Positions 1 through 4,983 of a stretch of 7,511 bases of DNA are shown here, one piece after another. The notes beneath the pieces are model-generated. The model was not told the DNA's origin, ran no database searches, and worked only from the letters and a program-made list of their open reading frames with translations. Position 1 is the first letter of the stretch; each line of letters opens with the position of its first letter. The DNA lies in contig JAAZBW010000014.1 of assembly GCA_012513625.1 (NCBI GenBank), positions 1 to 7,511 on the forward strand, written 5' to 3'. Position numbers and translations under genes: made by a program. This stretch comes from Actinomycetales bacterium (lineage in GTDB: Bacteria > Actinomycetota > Actinomycetes > Actinomycetales > Actinomycetaceae).

Positions 1-31
1 ACCTCTTCGAGCTGGGGTGAGCTTCGCGGCC

Positions 32-49
32 GGCAGGCACGGCAGGCAC
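32..49. repeat. 9-bp tandem duplication downstream of the aminotransferase
   Basis: The 9-mer ggcaggcac occurs twice head to tail. It lies in the short non-coding stretch (1-114) beyond the stop codon of the leftward aminotransferase gene. I see no convincing terminator hairpin with a T-run in this stretch. Function unknown; it may be simple slippage. Confidence 0.5.
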
Positions 50-114
50 GCCCGATTCCCGCCGCCACATCGCCCGTGAGCCGGACTACCGCCGAAAATG
101 TGCCGCCGACCGGG

Positions 115-1371
115 CTACCGCCGCCAGTCCCCAAGGAACTCGATCACGGCGTCATTCGCATCGGTCTCCCCGATGGTGATGCGCACGCCCTCGCCCGCGA
201 ATCCGCGCAGGAGCAGCCCGGCGTCCGCCGCGTCCGCCACAAGGCGGCCCGTGGCCTCCCCGGTGGCGAGCCAGAAGAAGTTACCGTCCGCGGCCGGGAC
301 GTCCCAGCCCTGCGCACGCACACCAGCGAGGACCCGCTGCCGCTCGGCAACAGTGGCAGCCACCCGCTCGCGCACCTCGTCCTCGCGCTTCAAGACCGCG
401 AGCGCCGCGTGCTGTGCGAGCGTGTTGGTGCCAAATGCCGTGGAGCACGCCCGGATGCCCGCCACCAGCTTGGGCGCCCCCACCGCGTAGCCCACCCGGA
501 GCCCCGCGAGGCCGTAGGCCTTCGAGAAGGTGCGCAGGAGCAGGAGGTTGGGGAACGCGGGGAGGAGGTCCACGCCGTCCACGGCCTTCGCCTCATCCAC
601 GTACTCCCGGTACGCCTCGTCCAGCACCACGGCCACATCCGAGGGCACCGCGGCGAGGAACTCCCGCAACTCCTCCTCGGTGAGGGACGGGCCGGTGGGG
701 TTGTTCGGCGAACAGAGGATCACCACCTTGGTCTGTGGCGTGACGGCGGCGGCAAGCGCGCCGAGGTCGTGCCGACCGTCCGCCGTGAGTGGCACCCGCA
801 CCGAGGCGGCACCGGAGCTCCCCACCGCAATCGGGTACGCCTCAAAGGAACGCCACGGGTAGATGACCTCATCGCCCTCCTGGACGAGCGCCGTCAGCAC
901 GTGCGCGAGCACCGCCACGGATCCGTTGCCCGTGACCACCTGCTCGCGCGCCACCCCGAGGCGCCCCGCGAGCGCCTCCGTCAGCTCGGTCGCGTACATG
1001 TCCGGGTAGCGGTTCACCTCCGCGAGCTGGTCCGAGAGAGCCGCCAGCAGTCCGGTGAGTGGCGGATTCGGGTTCTCGTTCGAGGACAGCTTCCACATCG
1101 GTCGCCCGTCTCCGCGGGCACCCGGCACGTACGCGGGCAGTGCAGCGACGGCGGGGCGCAGCCGCGGCTTTCCGGTCCGGCGGGTGGGGGGCTCAGCAGG
1201 AGTCGGGTTCACGACGGCGGGAGCAGCTCCGTACTGGCGGGACGCCTTCGCGGCGACTTCGGCTGCCTTCGAGGCGTGCTTCGCCTCCCGTTGCGCGGTC
1301 CGGGCACCCTTCTCGGCAGCCCGGGCGTCCTTCCTGGCGAGCATGGGTTCGTTCTTTCCCGGCTTCGTCAT
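115..1371 (-). CDS. hisC: Histidinol-phosphate / aromatic aminotransferase (HisC/Pat type) with basic N-terminal extension
   Basis: This is a 418-residue fold-type I PLP aminotransferase. HisC transfers an amino group from glutamate to imidazole-acetol phosphate in histidine synthesis; close actinobacterial relatives (Pat) act on aromatic amino acids. Visible motifs: SSNENP at 96-101, NNPTG at 223-227, DEAY at 251-254, TFSKAYGLAGLRVGY from 281 with K284 as the Schiff-base lysine and R292, and VRITIG at 396-401 with the carboxylate-binding arginine. The catalytic domain starts near residue 69, as in ordinary family members of about 350 residues. Residues 1-68 are extra: a Lys/Ala/Arg-rich predicted helix (10-45), then a Pro/Thr linker. 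ATG at 1371 is chosen because coding-like codon use runs back to it and a -10-like hexamer sits 6 bases upstream; ATG at 1344 or GTG at residue 54 are possible alternatives. No other his genes are adjacent, so Pat activity is a real alternative. Family certain, substrate not. Confidence 0.9.
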   Translation of the reverse strand: MTKPGKNEPMLARKDARAAEKGARTAQREAKHASKAAEVAAKASRQYGAAPAVVNPTPAEPPTRRTGKPRLRPAVAALPAYVPGARGDGRPMWKLSSNENPNPPLTGLLAALSDQLAEVNRYPDMYATELTEALAGRLGVAREQVVTGNGSVAVLAHVLTALVQEGDEVIYPWRSFEAYPIAVGSSGAASVRVPLTADGRHDLGALAAAVTPQTKVVILCSPNNPTGPSLTEEELREFLAAVPSDVAVVLDEAYREYVDEAKAVDGVDLLPAFPNLLLLRTFSKAYGLAGLRVGYAVGAPKLVAGIRACSTAFGTNTLAQHAALAVLKREDEVRERVAATVAERQRVLAGVRAQGWDVPAADGNFFWLATGEATGRLVADAADAGLLLRGFAGEGVRITIGETDANDAVIEFLGDWRR

Positions 1372-1383
1372 AGCCCAAGCATG
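1372..1383 (-). promoter_or_regulatory. Putative leaderless -10 element of the aminotransferase gene
   Basis: On the minus strand CATGCT is followed by 6 bases and then the ATG. The A at position 2 and T at position 6 fit the actinobacterial TAnnnT -10 pattern, and transcription would begin at or next to the start codon. No Shine-Dalgarno lies at the usual distance (a GGAG is about 15 bases too far upstream). I see no clear -35. The same layout recurs at the other metabolic genes here. Confidence 0.4.
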
Positions 1384-1475
1384 TCACTCCGCACGGCCCG
1401 TATCCCCTGCCCAGCGCCACTTTCCGCGCATCGAGCACGCCCGGGGCTGATCTCGCCACCCTCCGGCGTGCGTGG

Positions 1476-1487
1476 CAGGATCGAATC
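1476..1487 (+). promoter_or_regulatory. Putative leaderless -10 element of the holin-family gene
   Basis: CAGGAT is followed by 6 bases (cgaatc) and the ATG at 1488. It could be a -10 hexamer for a leaderless transcript. The AGGA inside it could instead act as a weak Shine-Dalgarno, so this is the most ambiguous of the five sites. It lies in the 116-bp divergent gap shared with the aminotransferase gene. Confidence 0.35.
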
Positions 1488-1880
1488 ATGAGTTTCCTCA
1501 TCCGTCTCCTCGCCAACGGCGTTGCCATCTGGCTCACGGCCCAGCTGCTCGCCGGAATCAACATGGACCTGCCGGCGGACACCCTGGCCGCCATCGTCTA
1601 CGTGGCGGTGGTGGCGCTCCTGTTCACGGTGGTGAACATGCTGGTGCGGCCTGTGGTGAGGGCGCTCTCCTTCCCTCTGATGCTGCTCACGCTCGGGCTG
1701 TTCGGGCTCATCATCAACGCGCTCATGCTCATGCTCACGGGCTGGCTCTCGGACCGGGTGGGCTACGGCCTCCAGGTGGACGGCTTCTGGTGGGCGCTCG
1801 GCGGCTCGATCGTGATTTCGATCATCGCCACCCTGCTCAACGCCGTACTGCCCGGCAAGGACCGGCGCACCCGCCGCTGA
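1488..1880 (+). CDS. Phage holin family 4 / YvlD-like small integral membrane protein
   Basis: The product has 130 residues and is almost entirely hydrophobic, with four predicted membrane helices at about 7-24, 34-53, 60-86 and 99-121, and a basic cytoplasmic-looking tail (KDRRTRR). The pattern VVNMLVRPVVRALSFPLMLL, then LTLGLFGLIINALMLMLTGW and finally a GFWWALGGSIVISI segment, is characteristic of the family named phage_holin_4_2 (YvlD-like). Members are widespread single-copy chromosomal genes in actinobacteria; despite the name a lysis role is not established, and no endolysin or phage gene is nearby. Length is normal for the family. The gene is divergent from the aminotransferase and convergent with the hydrolase gene. 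Role: probably envelope-associated, otherwise unknown. Confidence 0.88.
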   Translation: MSFLIRLLANGVAIWLTAQLLAGINMDLPADTLAAIVYVAVVALLFTVVNMLVRPVVRALSFPLMLLTLGLFGLIINALMLMLTGWLSDRVGYGLQVDGFWWALGGSIVISIIATLLNAVLPGKDRRTRR

Positions 1881-1920
1881 CCCCGAGGCCAACTTCGCCG
1901 TGGTACGCCGCAGCCGACCT

Positions 1921-1996
1921 CACGGCAGGGCAACGGCGGCCCACCTCACGGCCGTGCAACGGGCCCACCGCAGGGCAGGGCAACGGCGGCCCACCG
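1921..1996. repeat. Three tandem ~26-bp units at the convergent gene junction, entering the hydrolase 3' end
   Basis: Units are 1921-1946 (26), 1947-1970 (24) and 1971-1996 (26). The first and third share an identical 22-mer, at 1924-1945 and 1974-1995, spaced exactly 50 bp. The middle unit has diverged and lost 2 bases; it starts with the palindrome CACGGCCGTG (1947-1956). A weaker fourth unit may precede 1921. The array runs across the stop codon of the leftward hydrolase gene (tca at 1946-1948), so its last two units encode the end of that protein. No T-run terminator is visible. Confidence 0.8.
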
Positions 1997-3478
1997 TTCT
2001 CCCATGTCCTCACGGGTGAACTCGAAGACGAACTCGGTCTGCTCCGCGCCCTCACTCCACATGGCGGCCTCGAAGTCCGCCATGACCGCATCCACCATCT
2101 CCACCTCCTCCCGGCCGGCCTCGATCGCCGCCGCGTACGCGGCGTGATCGTGGGGGTGGATCGATTCCGGAATCTCCGCGCGGTGGTCCACCACCACGGT
2201 GAGGTGGTGTTCCGAGGTGTGCGGTGAGGTGCCGCCGAGGCCGGGAATCCAGTCGTCCGCGTTGACGAAGTTGACCATGCGGGTCTCCTCTGGCACGTTC
2301 ACCTGGCCCACCGGGGAGCCGGCGGTGATGAGGAAGTCCACCGCGCCGCCGAGGTGGGCCTGCACTGCCGGGTCCCTCGCCAACTCCGCGGCGAGGATGC
2401 CGCCCTGGGAATGGCCCATGAACGAGACCTGGTCCGCCGCCTCCACCGGAAGGGAGAGAATCGCGGCGCGGACCGACTCGTAGAGGTCGCTGTCCATGCC
2501 GGCCATCATCTGGACGTTGGAGAGATGGTCCTGCGGGTTCCTGCTGGCGAACTTCTCCTGGGTTCCGGGGATCACGATCAGCCATGCGGTATCGCCGTCC
2601 TCCGCCTCCGTGCGGACGGCCGAGAAAACGCCCGCCCCCACCTCCCGCGAGTTTTCAGAGAGCGTCTCCATGTGCTCGAGGACCTCCCCTGCAGAGACGA
2701 TCTCCTCCGCGACCTCGCTCCCCGCCTCCTCGGCGAGCCGGAGTGGATTCGGTCCCCCGGGACCCTTCAGGCGGGCCACCAGCATGTTCGCGCCGTGCTG
2801 GCTGCGGAAGTAGACGTCATAGTTCCCGGTGAAGCGGTCGAACCGGGTGAGCTGGAGGATGGTGGCGGTGAGGTAGGGGACGCCCGCGGTGTCCCGCGGG
2901 AGATGCTCGGGGAGCAGCACCCCCAGGGGTCCGTGCCGGAGGACGTCTCCGAGGAAGAGGGCAAGCGGCCCGATGTTGAGCAGCATCTGGGCGTAGGCGC
3001 CTGTGGTGGTGGGCTGGCCGGGCATGAAGATCGCCTTCCGCACCTCATCCAGGTAACCGGTCCAGTACGGGCGCACCACAGGGATACTCCACCAGGGCAG
3101 CCACGGCATCGTGGGGAGGGCCGCGCGCTGATTCCCGATAGCGTGCTCCAGTGTCATCTCGCCCGCCAGGTACTGCTGGATGGCAAGGAGCAGGTCCTCG
3201 AGCAGCTCCCGGAGGAGGTCCACATAGCGGCCGAGCCCGAGCCGCCCGTTCACGATTCGGTCCAGCTCCCCCACAGCGATGCCGCCCCCCGGAACGCCCT
3301 GGGCCGGCCACTGGCTGGCGAATCCGAGGGCGCCCCGGGCATTCAGCAGCGCCCCCTCCGCGAGTTCGATCGCCTCGCCGAGGTGGCCCGCAAGTCTCTG
3401 GAGGTGGGGGACGTCCACCACGTCCATGCCGCCGCCCTTCACGTAGACGATCGCGTCGTCGTCGTCGAAAGTACTCAT
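1946..3478 (-). CDS. Serine alpha/beta-hydrolase (lipase/esterase-like) with N-terminal helical region, putative secreted effector
   Basis: The product has 510 residues. The C-terminal half is an alpha/beta-hydrolase: IPGTQE (303-308, likely oxyanion-hole strand), GHSQGG (355-360, nucleophile S357), ITAGSPVG (384-391), VNADDWIPG (405-413; D408 or D409 as probable acid) and HPHDHAAY (441-448; H443 or H445 as probable base). This resembles lipase-like hydrolases; the substrate is unknown. The N-terminal half is not recognised: a probable helix at 24-52, a loop with W57, a helix at 71-104, and Y103-L-A-G-E107 (a YxxxE). There is no signal peptide and no clear membrane helix (164-180 is hydrophobic but contains Asp). 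The start at 3478 is set by the ATGA overlap with the upstream gene; translational coupling is likely. In-frame sequence further upstream has no start support and overlaps that gene. The last ~14 residues come from a tandem DNA repeat. Type VII-like export is inferred only; an intracellular esterase is possible. Confidence 0.82.
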   Translation of the reverse strand: MSTFDDDDAIVYVKGGGMDVVDVPHLQRLAGHLGEAIELAEGALLNARGALGFASQWPAQGVPGGGIAVGELDRIVNGRLGLGRYVDLLRELLEDLLLAIQQYLAGEMTLEHAIGNQRAALPTMPWLPWWSIPVVRPYWTGYLDEVRKAIFMPGQPTTTGAYAQMLLNIGPLALFLGDVLRHGPLGVLLPEHLPRDTAGVPYLTATILQLTRFDRFTGNYDVYFRSQHGANMLVARLKGPGGPNPLRLAEEAGSEVAEEIVSAGEVLEHMETLSENSREVGAGVFSAVRTEAEDGDTAWLIVIPGTQEKFASRNPQDHLSNVQMMAGMDSDLYESVRAAILSLPVEAADQVSFMGHSQGGILAAELARDPAVQAHLGGAVDFLITAGSPVGQVNVPEETRMVNFVNADDWIPGLGGTSPHTSEHHLTVVVDHRAEIPESIHPHDHAAYAAAIEAGREEVEMVDAVMADFEAAMWSEGAEQTEFVFEFTREDMGERWAAVALPCGGPVARP

Positions 3479-3732
3479 GCGAGGCCCGCCAGGACCGCAT
3501 GGGCCCGGGACGCGGCCGCGACGCTGGCGAGGTGGGCCTTTGCCTGGACGATGTCCGCCGCGAGCCGAGTCCCGAACACGAGGACCTCGCGCCTGCGTGC
3601 CTCGTAGAAGTCCGCCGCATCGTCCGACCACGGCGCCGCGATCGCGCGGCCCACGGCATCGAGTGAGGCGATCGCATCGGCGTGCGCCCGTGCGAGCATC
3701 CAGATCGCGTCCTCGGGTGTGGGGGTGATCAT
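3475..3732 (-). CDS. WXG100-like small helical protein, likely partner of the hydrolase
   Basis: This 85-residue protein is predicted to be a helical hairpin: helix 1 at about 7-31, a turn containing W35, helix 2 at about 38-82. The segment WSDDAADFYEARRREV, followed by spaced hydrophobics (LVFGTRLAADIVQAKAHL), matches the W-x-x-x-A-A-x-F pattern of WXG100/ESAT-6-like proteins, although the residue at the usual Gly is Asp and there is no C-terminal YxxxD/E. Length is within the WXG100 range. The start at 3732 has a strong AGGAGA, and codons upstream in the same frame give an arginine/proline-rich non-protein-like translation. The TGA stop shares bases with the hydrolase ATG (ATGA, 4-base overlap), so the two are co-translated. 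Role inferred: chaperone-like or co-secreted partner. It could instead be an unrelated small helical protein. Confidence 0.7.
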   Translation of the reverse strand: MITPTPEDAIWMLARAHADAIASLDAVGRAIAAPWSDDAADFYEARRREVLVFGTRLAADIVQAKAHLASVAAASRAHAVLAGLA

Positions 3733-3745
3733 GGCGTCTCCTTTC
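3733..3745 (-). promoter_or_regulatory. Strong Shine-Dalgarno of the WXG-like gene
   Basis: On the minus strand the sequence gaaaggagacgcc precedes the ATG, giving AGGAG with 5 bases to the start. It fixes the start at 3732 and is the only textbook ribosome binding site in front of a gene in this window. A CACGCT on the minus strand (3755-3760) could be a -10, giving a short leader; this is weak. Confidence 0.75.
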
Positions 3746-3896
3746 GTGGCCCCCAGCGTGCGGCGAGGAGGCGGGGCGGGACGGGCGGCGCCGTCGGGAC
3801 GGTGGAGACTCGACCCGCAACGGCGCCTGTGGAGAGGGTGAGGCAGCCAGGGGTCGCCACGGCCACGGACCCGGCCCGGGCGCCGCGTGGCCACGG

Positions 3897-3908
3897 CACA
3901 ATCCGGGT
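3897..3908 (+). promoter_or_regulatory. Putative leaderless -10 element of the fructosamine-kinase gene
   Basis: CACAAT followed by ccgggt and then the ATG at 3909. The same hexamer and spacing occur at purB. No Shine-Dalgarno precedes the start, and no in-frame alternative start lies in the 80 bases upstream, which supports both the start and leaderless initiation. Confidence 0.5.
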
Positions 3909-4781
3909 ATGCACACGTTCCGAAAGCACGGCAGTCCCGCCGCGATCGCCACGGAGGCCACCTCCCTCCGCTGGCTCGCCGAGGCGGTCCCCGACGGCGG
4001 AGCCCCCGTGGTCCCCCTCCTCACCACGGGTGGGGGCTGGCTGGAAACGGAGTACCTCGCGGCCGGGCGGCCCTCGGCGGCGGACGCGGAGGAGTTCGGG
4101 CGGCGGTTGGCTGTGACACACGCGGCCGGGGCCGGGTGGTGGGGCGCGCCGCCCCCGGGACTGGAGGCGCGGGACTCCCGGCTCGCGGAGCTGGACCAAC
4201 CGGTGTTCGCCTCCCCGGCAGAGGCGCCCGGCACGTGGGGAGAGTTCTACGCGGAGCACCGCGTGCGGCCCTACGTGCGGATGGGCGCGGACGCGGCCGA
4301 ACTCTCGGGGAGACAGGTGGAGGTGGTGGAGCGGGCACTCGCGCGTATCGGTTTGGGTGAGTTTGACGTACCACAGCCGGTGGGGTGCCCTCCGGTGGCG
4401 CGGGTCCACGGTGACCTCTGGGGTGGGAACGTGCTGTGGGCTGCCGCCGGTGATGGGAGTGGTGGGGCCGGGCCGGATGGCGGTGCGGATGGTGCCGGAC
4501 GAAGTGGTGGGGGACGGGGTGGGGTGAGTGGCGTCGTCGGGACTCTCATTGACCCCGCGGCGCACGGCGGGCACGCCGAGACGGACCTCGCGGAGTTGGC
4601 GCTGTTCGGATCGCCGCACCTCGAGCAGACCCGTGCCGGCTACGACGAGGTGGCTCCGCTCGCCGACGTATGGCGCGAGCGGGTGGCGCTGCACCAAATG
4701 CACATGCTGGCGGTGCACGTGGCACTGTTCGGCGGCGGATACGGGGCCCAGCTCGCAGCGGCGGCGGCCAGGTACACCTGA
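3909..4781 (+). CDS. Fructosamine kinase family protein, short form with Gly-rich insert
   Basis: The product has 290 residues with an APH/choline-kinase-like fold. Family members phosphorylate ketoamine (Amadori) adducts on amines or proteins, leading to deglycation; bacterial substrates are often small or undefined. Visible: K6 and E17 as the ATP-contacting Lys-Glu pair, ETEYLAAGRPS near 45-56, HGDLWGGNVLW at 167-177 with catalytic D169 and N174, and IDPAAHGGHAETDLAEL with metal-binding D215, the fructosamine-kinase signature. The N-terminal strands and glycine loop present in longer kinases are absent; short actinobacterial members look like this. Residues ~178-207 are a Gly/Asp/Ala-rich insert between the catalytic and metal loops, where relatives have only a few residues. 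Insert codons favour GGT and GGG, unlike the rest of the gene. It diverges from the WXG-like gene across 176 bp. Confidence 0.9.
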   Translation: MHTFRKHGSPAAIATEATSLRWLAEAVPDGGAPVVPLLTTGGGWLETEYLAAGRPSAADAEEFGRRLAVTHAAGAGWWGAPPPGLEARDSRLAELDQPVFASPAEAPGTWGEFYAEHRVRPYVRMGADAAELSGRQVEVVERALARIGLGEFDVPQPVGCPPVARVHGDLWGGNVLWAAAGDGSGGAGPDGGADGAGRSGGGRGGVSGVVGTLIDPAAHGGHAETDLAELALFGSPHLEQTRAGYDEVAPLADVWRERVALHQMHMLAVHVALFGGGYGAQLAAAAARYT

Positions 4782-4795
4782 GACGAGCGGCGAAG

Positions 4796-4844
4796 TCTTC
4801 GCCGACTGTGTGGCGAAGGTACTCAACCACACAGTCGGCGAAGA
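4796..4844. repeat. Perfect 18-bp-arm inverted repeat (hairpin) after the fructosamine-kinase gene
   Basis: Arm tcttcgccgactgtgtgg (4796-4813) is the exact reverse complement of 4827-4844, with a 13-base loop. Transcribed rightward, pairing can extend three more positions (GU, then two AU). It begins 14 bases after the fructosamine-kinase stop, so it may work as a terminator or an mRNA-stabilising hairpin, but no run of T follows. The right arm is also the core of the first 34-bp unit of the adjacent tandem array. Confidence 0.85.
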
Positions 4845-4922
4845 TTTGGCGGGAACTCAACCACACAGTCGACGGTGATTTGGCGGGAACTCAACCACAC
4901 AGTCGGCGAGGGGGTTTGGTGG
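4821..4922. repeat. Three tandem 34-bp units containing the ccacacagtcggcga core
   Basis: Units are 4821-4854, 4855-4888 and 4889-4922, each exactly 34 bp and each starting actcaaccacacagtcg. The first two end gatttggcggga; the third has diverged in its second half. There are no unique spacers, so this is not a CRISPR. The array fills most of the 202-bp gap between the kinase and reductase genes, which otherwise holds nothing I recognise. The same core recurs after purB, marking a dispersed intergenic repeat. Confidence 0.88.
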
Positions 4923-4972
4923 ACGGGGTGCTGGGTGGGACCTCTGCCCGCGACCCGCGCATCCGGTCGGGA

Positions 4973-4983
4973 TACGGTAGAGC
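4973..4983 (+). promoter_or_regulatory. Putative leaderless -10 element of the reductase gene
   Basis: TACGGT matches TAnnnT exactly and stands 5 bases before the ATG at 4984. GGTAGAG could be read as a poor Shine-Dalgarno, but the -10 reading fits the pattern seen at the other genes. It suggests that the reductase has its own promoter despite following the kinase. Confidence 0.45.

Noticed and set aside
3..20. Possible tail of a + strand gene reading LFELG then TGA
   Set aside because: Six codons at the window edge are too few to separate a gene end from chance.
76..1491. Long open frame on the + strand opposite the aminotransferase (471 codons)
   Set aside because: Its translation is Arg/His/Gly-rich with no family resemblance, while the minus strand encodes an intact PLP aminotransferase. 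Antisense frames stay open easily in GC-rich DNA.
1368..1892. Minus-strand open frame of 174 codons opposite the holin-family gene
   Set aside because: Its translation is His/Glu/Arg-rich low complexity, typical of the antisense of a hydrophobic membrane protein gene.
1488..3478. Holin plus hydrolase as a phage lysis cassette
   Set aside because: The genes are convergent, the hydrolase is lipase-like rather than a cell-wall lysin, the holin-4 family is commonly chromosomal, and no other phage gene is present.
3479..4234. 252-codon upstream extension of the hydrolase frame
   Set aside because: The extension overlaps the WXG-like gene and the divergent kinase gene, and reads as low-complexity Arg/Pro/Ser. 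The ATGA junction at 3475-3478 sets a natural start.
4509..4524. G-quadruplex in the kinase insert
   Set aside because: Only three closely spaced runs of at least three G are present; a fourth is too distant for a standard motif, so it is mentioned only as base composition.
4796..4844. Classical intrinsic terminator for the kinase gene
   Set aside because: The hairpin is strong, but the loop is long and no T-run follows on either strand, so it is annotated as an inverted repeat with possible terminator function only.
4821..4922. CRISPR array
   Set aside because: The 34-bp units abut without unique spacers, only three are present, and no cas gene is nearby.
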